This document shows positions 1 to 9,192 of a DNA stretch of 64,000 nucleotides, in pieces. This DNA comes from G965216255 sp965216255 (lineage in GTDB: Bacteria; Bacteroidota; Rhodothermia; Rhodothermales; Bin80), in contig OZ244148.1 in assembly GCA_965216255.1 (NCBI GenBank), forward strand, positions 806,001 to 870,000, read 5' to 3'. A program made the translations under genes and the position numbers. A model generated the notes under the pieces. It had not been told where the DNA came from and did no database searches. It saw only the letters and a program-made list of their open reading frames with translations. Every line of letters starts with the position of its first letter. Positions within the stretch are counted from its first letter, which is position 1.

Positions 1-519
1 GAGGAAGCTTTGCTCAAGGCCAAATGCGACGTAGCCGAGTTGACCCTCATTCGAGTTCTCGCCGACCCTGTGCCAGCAGTCGTTGCACTGACGTGCTCCC
101 CGGCGACGATCGCCGCCGGGGAGCATGCGACGTTGCTTTGGACGACCAAAAATGCGGAAGGATGCGGTGTTGTGATCTGTCCCGAATTCGGCTCGGTTGA
201 ATCAAGCGGGGGAATAGACATTATGCCCTCGGAAACCACGACCTATACGCTAAGGATTTCGGCCACCGGCATGGACAATGTATCGAAGGCCGTCACAGTG
301 ACCGTCAGCCGGACGCCCCGGTCTGGCGAGAATCCGATTGCTTACGTGAAGCTATCAGGTGGAGGATGGAGGCCCGGCAAGGGGTTCAGCTACGGTGAAC
401 TTAAAGCCGCGGGCCTGACTACAGCTGACGCGGCGCTCCGACCAATACCCGTTGACAAGCGCAGGCGGAGTTTGCATTTGGAAAATATAAAGACAATCAG
501 GAGACTAGTCGATGCCTAA
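1..519 (+). CDS. Ig-like domain plus ribosomal L13e-like domain protein (5' end outside window)
   Basis: The reading frame is open to base 1, so the true start is probably upstream; the first possible start in the window is a TTG at 10. Two parts are visible. Residues about 24-100 (from the TTG) look like a bacterial Ig-like repeat, with the pattern ATLLWTTKNAEGC then SETTTYTLRISATG. The last 50 residues (RPGKGFSYGELKAAGL, then PVDKRRRS and ENIKTIRRL) follow the eukaryotic and archaeal L13e ribosomal-protein pattern (GRGFSLEEL..AGI...I.VDPRRRN...NVQRLKEY) closely. L13e is not a standard bacterial ribosomal protein, so a ribosomal role is unlikely; nucleic-acid binding is an inference. The stop overlaps the start of the downstream helicase by 8 bp, which suggests translational coupling and a shared task. 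No signal peptide can be judged because the start is missing. Confidence 0.6.
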   Translation, partial: EEALLKAKCDVAELTLIRVLADPVPAVVALTCSPATIAAGEHATLLWTTKNAEGCGVVICPEFGSVESSGGIDIMPSETTTYTLRISATGMDNVSKAVTVTVSRTPRSGENPIAYVKLSGGGWRPGKGFSYGELKAAGLTTADAALRPIPVDKRRRSLHLENIKTIRRLVDA

Positions 520-3500
520 TGCAAGCGCCATACATGAATGGCCCGAAAGGATTCGCCAGCGCTACGAGAACTACTTAAAGACATCCTTTTTCTTCAAAGA
601 ACCGCAACTGCGTGATTCGTTTAAGGCTGCCTTGAAGGAAGAAGGGAGTCTGCTCAAGGGCCCGTTCCCCGAGCCGGCTCGCGACTTCCAGACTGGGTTG
701 TGTGCACGAGCTTTGGCACGGGAATGCTTTCAGGGCGATAGCGAAGATCTTACTCCGGCACTGATAAATAAACCGCTGTACAGGCACCAGGAGCAAGCCA
801 TCCGGGCTACCCACATTGAAGGCCGAAACATTGTCGTCGCCACGGGCACCGCAAGCGGCAAAACGGAGAGTTTCCTCTACCCAATCCTGTTTGAGTTGTT
901 TCGCCAATACCTCGAGGGAAAACTCGGAGAGCCAGGTGTGCGAGCTATGATCCTGTATCCGATGAATGCGCTCGCAAACGACCAACGCGAGCGTCTCGGC
1001 AAGCTCAGCAGGGCATTGCGCGATGCTGGATCAGGGTTCAAACCAACCTTCGGACAGTACATCGGCCAGACCCCCAACAATGCCAGAGACCGGTGGCGCA
1101 ACGCTACCGTGAAGGCGGAAGAACGCTTGCCAGGGGAGTTGGTTTTCCGCGACGAAATGCGGAGCACGCCACCGCATATCCTACTGACCAACTATTCGAT
1201 GTTGGAATACTTGCTCATCCGGCCCGACGACAGCCCCCTCTTCGACAGTGGCCGGGGCGCGCACTGGCAGTTCATCGTGCTCGACGAAGCGCACCAATAC
1301 CGGGGTGCCAAGGGAATGGAGATGGGCATGCTGATTAGGAGGCTTAAGCAGCGGTTGCGCGATGGCGGACGGCAAGATGCATTCCGTTGTATCGCCACCA
1401 GCGCGACCATTTCCTCCGGAAAGAGCGAGGAAGACAAGCTGGCAGTTGCCGAGTTTGCGGAGGAATTATTCGGAGAGCACTATTGTTCATCCGGTACTAT
1501 TCTCGGCGAATCACAACCGATAGCCACTATTGAATCTCCTCGCCGCTACCATGCCTTTTTGCGTGCACTGGAAGGGGCATTTCTAGTTCACAGGGATGGC
1601 GTGGACGCTGTCGTACTCAACCGCAAGAGCCACATCGGGGACGGCTGGAGTGCGCAGCCTTTGGAAATCGCTTTGTGCCGCGAGTGCGGTCAACACTACT
1701 ACGTCGGTCGAGAGCGTGGCGGAAAGTTGCAGGAAGCCGTTCGCGATCCCAGCCAGCACGACTTCGGTGTGGACTACTACCTGCCTTTGGAGGACGGGGA
1801 CGAGCTACTGTGCAGGCGCTGCGGCGCACTCTCTGGGACCGCATTGAGGTGTGACTGTGGCGCATCGGTCCGCGTGAAGCGGTGCGAAACCCACTTAGAT
1901 CGTTCCGACCAACTGAAACAGTGTGAGGCCTGCGGCTATCGGCGCAGCAATGGTGACCCGGTACAAGAGATCGTGCACGGTTCGGACGGACCCAACACTG
2001 TCATCGCCACAGCCCTGCACGAATTGCTGCCGGAAGAGAAACGCAAGGTGCTGGCATTCGCAGATAGCCGCCAGGAAGCTGCTTTCTTTGCCTGGTATGC
2101 TCAAGATTCTTACGAACAACTACGAGATCGTAATCTCATCCTACGCGCTATCAACATGGGAACGGTTGGCGACGAAGGCCTGTCTATAGACGATCTCCGA
2201 AACCGATTGCTCAAGCAGTGGAGGCTAGCCGGTCTGTTCAGCAACGCAAATACTAGGGAACAGAAAAACCGCCAGGCGTTGACGTCAATTTTGCGCGAAG
2301 CGCTTACGGACGAGAAGAGACTGTCCCTCAGTGGAGTTGGCCTGATAAAGTGGTTCGTCAACATTCCCGGCGATTTGGGCTTGCCGGAGGCCATGGGACA
2401 GTGGCCATGGAACCTCACGGATGATGAGGCTCGTAACCTGATCGGATATCTGTTGGACGAGTTGCGTCCGCGCCGCGCTATGAATTTGCCGAAAGGCGCT
2501 GGAACGCCGGAGTGGGGTGATATACTCCCTTGGCCGCAGCAGGCCTATAGCCTCGGTTCTCCGGGCGGACGACGCAATGTCTTGCAGTGGGGCGCACCCC
2601 AATCTGCGGTCGTGCGACACTTCCTTCGCCAGCTGCTTGACGAAAGCGGTCTGTCCGACGACCAAAAGCAAGCAGAATCGACAAAACTCATGGCGGACGT
2701 ATGGAGGGTCTTACGGAGCCACGCCGAAGATCCTGTTCTTTCGCGCGGAGATGTAAATGGTACATTCCGACTGGACCCGCGTTGGCTTCGGGTCAAGCCT
2801 GCCGGACTTGATAGCTTCTGGGAGTGCGACGCCTGTGCCAGCCTGAGCACCTACAATATTCGCGGAGTATGTCTCCGGAATCGGTGCCCCGGAACCCTCA
2901 CGCAGGTCAATTTCAGGCGTCTTAAGGAAAATCACTACCGAATCCTCTACCAAAACGAAAGCCTTCCTCCCGCGCTGATTGCGGAAGAGCATACCGCGCA
3001 GATTGATAGCGACTTGGCGCGCCTTAGACAGCGCAAATTCAAGAATGGAAGCATCCATCTTCTTAGCTCTTCAACAACCTTCGAGGTCGGAGTCGACCTA
3101 GGCGATTTGGATGTCGTATTTCTCCGCAATGTTCCGCCGGAATCGTTCAACTACACCCAACGCGTCGGGCGAACCGGACGGCGAGGTACTCCTGGCTTAG
3201 CGCTTACCTATTGCCGCCGCAACCCGCACGATCTGTATCACTATGAAGATCCGATCAATCGGGTGGTCAACGGCACAGTGAATCCGCCACGATTGCGAAT
3301 GTCGAACGAGAAGATCATCAATCGGCACATGGTTGCCACAGCCCTGTCTGCTTTCTTTAGAGAGAACAGAGAACGCTTTGGCAAAGTGAAGCACTTTGTT
3401 GGAAGCTGGTCGAGCCCACACGCGGCGTTAGATCTCCGGGCGTATTGTGATGACAACCACAAGTTGGCTCAAGCGCTATGCCAGATCGTGCCGGAGACCA

Positions 3501-4729
3501 TGCATCGCCCATTGGGGCTTGTTGATAATAGCTGGATCAACTACATCGCGGGATTGCAGAGTCGCCTGGTCTCCGTGGAAGACGAAGTCTGCGCAGACTT
3601 TTGTGACATGAAAGAGCTCAGGCAAAAGTGCTTTGATCAAGGCAAGGATCGTGACATTGGTCGAATCGCCAAGCGAATGAAGACCGTTGCTGATGAACAA
3701 CCTCTAAGATTTCTTTCTCGGAAAGCCGTCATTCCTAAGTACGGGTTTCCAGTGGACGTCGTCGAGCTCGAAACTCGTTCCGGTGATGGCAAACCTACAG
3801 GGGTCTTGCTTCAGCGAGACTTGTCGCAGGCCATTGCCGAATATGCACCTGGCGGCAAGGTGATAGCCAACAAACTGGAATGGGAATCATATGGCGTGAA
3901 GGTGGTCCATGGCAAGGACCCGCGTGTCCGGTACTACCAGTACGATAATGCCCGCAACTTCAAACAATGGACGGAAGGTGATCCGTCCAGACCCCACAGT
4001 TCGCGTAAATACCTTATTCCAGAGTTTGGTTTCGTAACACCACTAAAGGGAAGAACTGCGGCGCCGCGCGGACGGACGCGACGTCTATACACGACACGTC
4101 CGTTTTTCCGCGGCTTCAAAGAGGGAATTCCGCCCAAAACACAGACCATTCTCGGCGTACAAGTGACCAAGGCCATACCAGGAACCCTGGTTATCGTCTG
4201 CGAGGGTACTAATAGGAAGGGTTTCTATATCTGCCGGACCTGCGGTGCACATATGACAGAACCAAGAGCCACGCACCAATCACCCTGGGATACCAATTGC
4301 AAGGGCACTCTTGAATGGTTCTCGCTTGGGCACGAGCTCGTCACGGATATTATGTGTCTGCAATTTCCGGGACTTTGTGATGAATGGGATGCCTATTCCG
4401 TCGCCTACGCCGTCCTGCTCGGCGCGGCGAATACGCTGGGGATTCCGGATAGGGACTTGAACGTGACAATTACCGCCGGTGACAACCCGAACGAGTCTGC
4501 GATTGTGCTCTACGATAACGTGCCTGGCGGTGCCGGCCTAGTAGCGCAACTTGAGCAGAAAAGTGTATTCAAAGAGGTGCTCACCAACGCCCGAGAACGA
4601 GTTCATGACAATTGCGGCTGCAGTTCCAGCTGCTACGGCTGCCTGCGTAGCTACCGCAACCAGTTCGCACACCCGCACTTAGACCGAATCCGGGCGCTTG
4701 AGACTCTGACTCCAGAGGAATCGGCTTAG
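512..4729 (+). CDS. Large DEAH-box helicase with C-terminal DUF1998 (MrfA/DrmA-like architecture)
   Basis: A 1,405-residue superfamily 2 helicase. Walker A is TGTASGKTES at residues 111-120, the DEAH box at 258-261 (VLDEAHQ) and motif III at 296-299 (TSAT). Motif VI is QRVGRTGRRG in the second RecA lobe. A cysteine-rich insert of several CxxC pairs (about residues 388-480) looks like zinc ribbons. The C-terminus carries the DUF1998/MZB cysteine cluster (CGCSSSCYGC). Helicases of this build occur in DISARM (DrmA), Druantia (DruE) and Dpd (DpdJ) defence loci and in the repair helicase MrfA. None of the diagnostic partners (drmB, drmC, dpd genes) is in the window, so the system cannot be named. 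The ATG at 512 overlaps the upstream L13e-like gene. The next gene downstream is an IS1380 relic on the other strand, so the operon ends here or has been cut. Confidence 0.85.
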   Translation: MPNASAIHEWPERIRQRYENYLKTSFFFKEPQLRDSFKAALKEEGSLLKGPFPEPARDFQTGLCARALARECFQGDSEDLTPALINKPLYRHQEQAIRATHIEGRNIVVATGTASGKTESFLYPILFELFRQYLEGKLGEPGVRAMILYPMNALANDQRERLGKLSRALRDAGSGFKPTFGQYIGQTPNNARDRWRNATVKAEERLPGELVFRDEMRSTPPHILLTNYSMLEYLLIRPDDSPLFDSGRGAHWQFIVLDEAHQYRGAKGMEMGMLIRRLKQRLRDGGRQDAFRCIATSATISSGKSEEDKLAVAEFAEELFGEHYCSSGTILGESQPIATIESPRRYHAFLRALEGAFLVHRDGVDAVVLNRKSHIGDGWSAQPLEIALCRECGQHYYVGRERGGKLQEAVRDPSQHDFGVDYYLPLEDGDELLCRRCGALSGTALRCDCGASVRVKRCETHLDRSDQLKQCEACGYRRSNGDPVQEIVHGSDGPNTVIATALHELLPEEKRKVLAFADSRQEAAFFAWYAQDSYEQLRDRNLILRAINMGTVGDEGLSIDDLRNRLLKQWRLAGLFSNANTREQKNRQALTSILREALTDEKRLSLSGVGLIKWFVNIPGDLGLPEAMGQWPWNLTDDEARNLIGYLLDELRPRRAMNLPKGAGTPEWGDILPWPQQAYSLGSPGGRRNVLQWGAPQSAVVRHFLRQLLDESGLSDDQKQAESTKLMADVWRVLRSHAEDPVLSRGDVNGTFRLDPRWLRVKPAGLDSFWECDACASLSTYNIRGVCLRNRCPGTLTQVNFRRLKENHYRILYQNESLPPALIAEEHTAQIDSDLARLRQRKFKNGSIHLLSSSTTFEVGVDLGDLDVVFLRNVPPESFNYTQRVGRTGRRGTPGLALTYCRRNPHDLYHYEDPINRVVNGTVNPPRLRMSNEKIINRHMVATALSAFFRENRERFGKVKHFVGSWSSPHAALDLRAYCDDNHKLAQALCQIVPETMHRPLGLVDNSWINYIAGLQSRLVSVEDEVCADFCDMKELRQKCFDQGKDRDIGRIAKRMKTVADEQPLRFLSRKAVIPKYGFPVDVVELETRSGDGKPTGVLLQRDLSQAIAEYAPGGKVIANKLEWESYGVKVVHGKDPRVRYYQYDNARNFKQWTEGDPSRPHSSRKYLIPEFGFVTPLKGRTAAPRGRTRRLYTTRPFFRGFKEGIPPKTQTILGVQVTKAIPGTLVIVCEGTNRKGFYICRTCGAHMTEPRATHQSPWDTNCKGTLEWFSLGHELVTDIMCLQFPGLCDEWDAYSVAYAVLLGAANTLGIPDRDLNVTITAGDNPNESAIVLYDNVPGGAGLVAQLEQKSVFKEVLTNARERVHDNCGCSSSCYGCLRSYRNQFAHPHLDRIRALETLTPEESA

Positions 4730-4998
4730 ATTCGCACTACACTAGCCCGCATCGCTCACCAAGCTTTTAAATCGCCATAATTCGAGGCGTCTGTAGCCAA
4801 TGGGTCACGATCTGGGAATGCGAATGCTGATTCCCGCCTTCCGGAGCGTTTAGTTGACAGCAGTAAGCGCCGTTTTGGGCACGCTTCGAGCGGGAATCAG
4901 CCCTTTTGTTCGCCCACCGGTGCTTCTTGGATACACGTTTCCAGCAACCACATAGTGGAGTCTGTCAATTTCTGGAACAAGTCGGGTCAGGGAAGTGC

Positions 4999-5696
4999 CT
5001 ATGGAGGTGAGGCGCGCGCGCCGACCGTGGTGGCATGCACAGCGCCACGCAGGTTGCTTAGCACGCGAGAGAACAATTGCTGCCACGGATACGCCTTGGG
5101 AAAGAACAGGCGGAGACGGCGCACGCTTACCACGACCAGTGCGGCGATCTTGAGCAACCGCACTCGGATGGTACCGCACTGCGCCTTAGCCATCGCTGTG
5201 CCCTGCAAGCCATGGATCTTGATGACGGTCATCAGGATATTGGCGACTGTAGAGAAGTACAGGCGCAGCTGGTTGCTCTCCATCATGGACGTAGAGGTGC
5301 GGTCAGCGAACAGGGTAAGCTGTTGCTCCTTGAGCCGGTTCTCCATGTCGCCACGCACGCAATACAAATCCTCGTATACCGTGCGCGCGTCGTACGCGTC
5401 TTCGCTGAAATTGGTGACCACGAATCGCGCGTTATAGCCGCGCGATCCAGGCAGCCATTCCGCCTTGGCTATCACGCGCCGCGCACAGCTCCAGCTGTCC
5501 TTCGTTCGGTACTCGAAGCTGCGGAAGCGCCGCGAAGGCTGCCTGCTGGCCTCGCATGTGGCCTGTCTCTGCTCCATAGCCTCCTCAACGATGTGTTTCA
5601 GTCGCGCATTGCGAGCCATACCAAAGATATAGTGCAGGCCCTGCGCTTCGCACCATGCCATGTGTTTGGCGACATTCAGAAATAACGACGTCGACA
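4999..5696 (-). pseudogene. IS1380-family transposase, C-terminal remnant
   Basis: The frame shows the C-terminal half of an IS1380 transposase: MAWCEAQGLHYIFGMARN, then a region with NRLKEQQLTLFADRTS and SNQLRLYFSTVAN, and a basic C-terminus. The N-terminal half, including the first catalytic acidic residues, is missing. The frame is open to about 5697 but recognisable homology starts near 5665. The break is next to the left end of the IS1595-family element and an IS21-like end. The 4730-4998 stretch holds the outer end of this IS1380; I could not define its inverted repeat. Confidence 0.75.
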
Positions 5697-5727
5697 ATTG
5701 AAAACGGAATTACAAGTTACGGGCTTG
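5697..5727. repeat. IS1595 element left end: 8-bp target duplication plus inverted repeat
   Basis: Bases 5697-5704 read ATTGAAAA and are repeated exactly at 9216-9223. Bases 5705-5727 begin CGGAATTACAAGTTACGGGC and match the reverse complement of 9193-9215 with one mismatch over 23 positions. An 8-bp duplication is the size expected for IS1595-family insertion. Confidence 0.93.
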
Positions 5728-5784
5728 GAATTGGCTGATTGTCTTGGTATATTGCTTTCAGATCAGCACAAGACCGGGCTTATC

Positions 5785-6666
5785 ATGACACTCACCGACG
5801 TTTTCTACCGCTTTCCGACGCAGGAACGGTGCATCGAACATCTTGAAGATGTTCGATGGGGAGACAACCCGTGCTGCCCGCTCTGCGGCAGTACGCATGT
5901 AGCGCGCAAATGCGAAAATGATCGTGTTGGACGCTGGAATTGCCATGACTGCAAGAAGAGCTTCAACGTACTGTCCGGCACGATCTTCTGCAAGACGCGC
6001 GTTCCGCTCCAGAAGTGGTTTCTGGCTATTGCGCTGATGATGAATGCCAAGAAAAGCCTGTCGAGTCCGCAGCTGGCCCGTGATCTTCGCCTCACGCAGC
6101 AAACCGCGCTCTACATGCAACAGCGCATACGGGCCGCCATGATGGATCAGGATAGCCATACGATGTTGCAAGGAGTGGTCGAAGCCGACGAAACCTACGT
6201 AGGCGGCAAGCCGCGGAAGGCCAACCGGCGCAAAAACGACCGTCCGGCCAAACGCGGACGCGGCACCAAAAAGACGCCCGTACTTGGCGTGGTGGAGCGC
6301 GGCGGCAGGGTAGTAGCGCAAATGGCTACAGAAGGACTGACCGGCAAGGCCGTTGTGAAATTCCTCAAGCGCTCCGTTATCCCGCAGGGATCGGTGCTGA
6401 TTTCAGACGAGTTTCCGTCCTACAACACGGCGCGGAACATGATGCCTCATGCGGTAATCAATCACTCGAAGGCATACGTGGACGGCAGCGTCCATATCAA
6501 CACAATAGAGAGCTTCTGGGCACTCCTGAAGCGTGCTTGGTTAGGTAGCCACCACCATTACGCCAAGCGATACCTGCCGCTATACGTGGCAGAGGCTGCA
6601 TGGAAGTACAACCGGCGGCGGCATGACAATCCGTTCGGAGCGTTCATCGCCGGGACAATGGCATGA
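5785..6666 (+). CDS. IS1595-family transposase
   Basis: A 293-residue transposase if started at the ATG at 5785; the frame is open upstream from 5698, but that part runs through the inverted repeat and is not family-like. An N-terminal zinc ribbon (CPLC at 31-34, CHDC at 53-56) is followed by a helix-turn-helix region and an ISXO2-type DDE/DDN catalytic domain: D135 in EADETYVGG, D208 in ISDEFPSY and E242 in INTIESFWALLKR. Length and motif order are normal for the family. The stop codon overlaps the ATG of the next gene (ATGA), so the cargo is translated from the transposase message. Confidence 0.93.
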   Translation: MTLTDVFYRFPTQERCIEHLEDVRWGDNPCCPLCGSTHVARKCENDRVGRWNCHDCKKSFNVLSGTIFCKTRVPLQKWFLAIALMMNAKKSLSSPQLARDLRLTQQTALYMQQRIRAAMMDQDSHTMLQGVVEADETYVGGKPRKANRRKNDRPAKRGRGTKKTPVLGVVERGGRVVAQMATEGLTGKAVVKFLKRSVIPQGSVLISDEFPSYNTARNMMPHAVINHSKAYVDGSVHINTIESFWALLKRAWLGSHHHYAKRYLPLYVAEAAWKYNRRRHDNPFGAFIAGTMA

Positions 6667-8324
6667 ACAAGCTCTACTACGGAGACTGCCTGACTGTACT
6701 ACGGGAAATGGGCAAATGGGGCGTGGACCTCATTTACCTTGATCCGCCGTTTAACTCTAATCAAGAATACAACGCGATCTACACGACCGAGACGGGCCGC
6801 CCGTTACCGGATCAGATTGAAGCATTCAACGACACCTGGGCGCTGGACGAGGTTCGGGAGCGCAGCATCCGCAACATGCCGATCTTGCTGCGAGAAGCCG
6901 GCATTGATGACGAAGTGGTTTCATTCTGGCAGGTTTGGGTCGGGGCGCTTCGCAAGACGAATCCGCGCCTATTGGCCTATCTGTCCTACATGGTAGAGCG
7001 GCTGGCCCACATGCGCTCCGTCCTGAAGCCTACGGGATCGATTTACGTCCACTGCGACCCTACGGCCAGCCACTACCTGAAGGTGATGATGGACGGGATA
7101 TTCGGGCATGACAACTTTCAGAGTGAGATAATCTGGAAACGCACATCGGCGCATAGTGGAGCAAGACGGTGGGGGCCAATCCACGACACCCTATTGTTCT
7201 ACAGTGCTTCCGCATCGCATACATGGAACACTGTGTATCAAGTACATAGCCGAGATTATGTGGATAAATTCTACCGCCATGAAGACAACCGAGGCAGGTA
7301 TCGGCTTAGTGATTTAACGGCGGCTGGGATACGAAACGAGGCATCGGGTAAGCCCTGGAAGAGCATTGATCCAACTGAAACCGGACGGCATTGGGCCGTT
7401 CCTACGCTTGGATTGAAACGCGCTGCGAAAGGATCGGACACGACATCTATGACTACTCAGGCTAAGCTGGATTTGCTTGACCAAGCTGGATACGTGCATT
7501 GGCCTAGCCGCAAGAACGGAACACCTAGCTATAAACGATACCTGAATGACTCCAAAGGCGTAAAATTGCAAGATATTGTTGTTGACATTGCACCGGAACT
7601 CGGCAAGAATCGCCTCGGATACAAGACACAAAAGCCGGTCCCTCTTTTGGAGCGCATCATTTCGGCATCCAGTAACGAAGGCGACGTAGTGTTGGACCCG
7701 TTCTGTGGCTGCGGCACTACGCTGGAGGCCGCGCATAACCTGGGCCGCCGGTGGATAGGCGTGGACATCGCCATACACGCCATAAAGCGCGTAACAAAGG
7801 TCAGACTGGAAGATCGGCTACACCTGCGAGAAGGCGTGGATTACGTCATAGATGGCGTACCGCGTAACGCAGAGGGCGCTACAGACTTGTGGCAGCGCGA
7901 TCCGTACCAGTTCCAGAAGTGGGCCGTCGAACAGGTAGACGGTTTCGTAACGAAGCGCAAAGGCATGGATGGCGGCATTGACGGCCGCATTTACTTTGCG
8001 CTGCCCGGAGAGAAAGAACTGCAAAGCATGGTGCTGGAAGTGAAGGGCGGAAAGAATGTTGGCATCAGGACCGTTCGGGAGTTGCGTGGCGTACTGGAGG
8101 ATGATCGTGCACAAATGGCCGGGTTGATAGTGTTGCATCCACGCAGCAAAACGCAAGCTGCCAATTTTGCCAGAGTCATGGCATCCGCTGGAGACATGGA
8201 CGTACACGGCAAGCCGTATCCGCGCATGCAAATGCTAACCGTTCAGGAGATACAGGACGGCAAAAGGTTCAAGCTGCCCAACGTGGCTGGGCGCGTGGAG
8301 ACATCACAGGGTGACTTATTCTAA
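6663..8324 (+). CDS. DNA methyltransferase fused to a PD-(D/E)XK (Mrr-like) nuclease domain
   Basis: A 553-residue two-part protein. The N-terminal methyltransferase has the catalytic DPPF at 27-30 and the AdoMet-binding DPFCGCGTT at 345-353; this order is the beta class of amino-methyltransferases (N6-adenine or N4-cytosine). The region between them would carry target recognition. The C-terminal 150 residues (DPYQFQKWAVEQVDG onward) resemble a restriction-endonuclease-like domain, with D440 in GGIDGR and E459-x-K461 in LEVKGG giving a D...ExK site. One polypeptide could thus modify and cut DNA, as in type IIG enzymes, or the nuclease part might act on transposition intermediates. It overlaps the transposase gene by 4 bp and lies inside the IS1595 ends, so it is cargo. 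The substrate sequence cannot be deduced. Confidence 0.85.
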   Translation: MNKLYYGDCLTVLREMGKWGVDLIYLDPPFNSNQEYNAIYTTETGRPLPDQIEAFNDTWALDEVRERSIRNMPILLREAGIDDEVVSFWQVWVGALRKTNPRLLAYLSYMVERLAHMRSVLKPTGSIYVHCDPTASHYLKVMMDGIFGHDNFQSEIIWKRTSAHSGARRWGPIHDTLLFYSASASHTWNTVYQVHSRDYVDKFYRHEDNRGRYRLSDLTAAGIRNEASGKPWKSIDPTETGRHWAVPTLGLKRAAKGSDTTSMTTQAKLDLLDQAGYVHWPSRKNGTPSYKRYLNDSKGVKLQDIVVDIAPELGKNRLGYKTQKPVPLLERIISASSNEGDVVLDPFCGCGTTLEAAHNLGRRWIGVDIAIHAIKRVTKVRLEDRLHLREGVDYVIDGVPRNAEGATDLWQRDPYQFQKWAVEQVDGFVTKRKGMDGGIDGRIYFALPGEKELQSMVLEVKGGKNVGIRTVRELRGVLEDDRAQMAGLIVLHPRSKTQAANFARVMASAGDMDVHGKPYPRMQMLTVQEIQDGKRFKLPNVAGRVETSQGDLF

Positions 8325-8344
8325 CGTAGACAGAGACAAGAGAT

Positions 8345-9058
8345 ATGGAATGGTATGACGCAGTAGAGCAATTAAAGTCCCACGTGGTTAAGATTGAAAC
8401 TCCAAATGGACACGGAACGGGATTCTTGTGTGCCCTAAGTAGAGAAGCAGAAGTCTACGGAATAGCTACTGCCCGCCATGTGATCGAGCATGCGGACAAA
8501 TGGCAACTGCCTATCAGAATGAATCATCCTGGATCCGATACACCAGAGCTATATAAGTTCGATGACCGAATCATAATGATGGACCCTAGCGGGAAAGATT
8601 CAGCGGTTATCTTGATTGGGAAGAGAAGCCTTCACTTTCCAAGCGGCACGATAGAATTGCTCCCAGCTGACGACTCGCTTAGGGTCGGATCCGAAGTGGG
8701 ATGGATTGGATACCCTGCCAGTTTTGGCCTGTGCTTCTTTTCTGGCAGAATCAGCGGGAGCATGGGGGCGTTTGGTTCTCATGATCATGCCTATTTGATT
8801 GATGGTGTAGCCATAAACGGCGTAAGTGGCGGTCCAGTGATCGTTACGAACGGAAGCCAAGATATCCACATAATAGGCTCAATAACCCATTATCGCCCGA
8901 ATAGAGCCTCCGGTGAAACGCTTCCTGGCCTTTCAATAGCCCAAGACGTTACGAACCTGCATTCGACAGTCAATGCCATAAAGTCCTATGACGAAGCACA
9001 AAGGTTGGCCAATGAATCTAAATCGGACACCGACCCAGACCCAGGGCGAAGCCAGTAA
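8345..9058 (+). CDS. Trypsin-like serine protease (IS passenger)
   Basis: A 237-residue chymotrypsin-fold protease. The triad is visible: H45 in ATARHVIEH, D85 in GKDSAVIL and S161 in NGVSGGPVI, with the family's N-terminal GTGFL strand at 24-28. There is no signal peptide, so it is probably cytoplasmic. It starts 20 bp after the methyltransferase-nuclease and ends about 135 bp before the right inverted repeat. Trypsin-like domains without secretion signals often occur as effectors in bacterial conflict systems; that is the basis for suspecting a role paired with the upstream gene, and it is inference. The last 20 residues are a charged tail rich in D, S and P. Confidence 0.85.
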   Translation: MEWYDAVEQLKSHVVKIETPNGHGTGFLCALSREAEVYGIATARHVIEHADKWQLPIRMNHPGSDTPELYKFDDRIIMMDPSGKDSAVILIGKRSLHFPSGTIELLPADDSLRVGSEVGWIGYPASFGLCFFSGRISGSMGAFGSHDHAYLIDGVAINGVSGGPVIVTNGSQDIHIIGSITHYRPNRASGETLPGLSIAQDVTNLHSTVNAIKSYDEAQRLANESKSDTDPDPGRSQ

Positions 9059-9192
9059 GCAGTTCATCATGTAGACGCATGGTTCCGATTATACGTAATT
9101 CCGGCTTCATTGTGCCGATACCGGGCCATCTGGCATCCGAATTCACAATTGCCCGGCTTGCACAGCGACCGAGGCGTGCGCCGACCACCCTG

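Noticed and set aside
512..4729. Calling the helicase DrmA and the locus DISARM
   Set aside because: No drmB, drmC or DISARM methyltransferase is adjacent; the methyltransferase at 6663 belongs to a separate IS.
6663..8324. Treating the methyltransferase as part of the upstream helicase system
   Set aside because: It lies inside the exact ends of the IS1595 element and overlaps the transposase gene.
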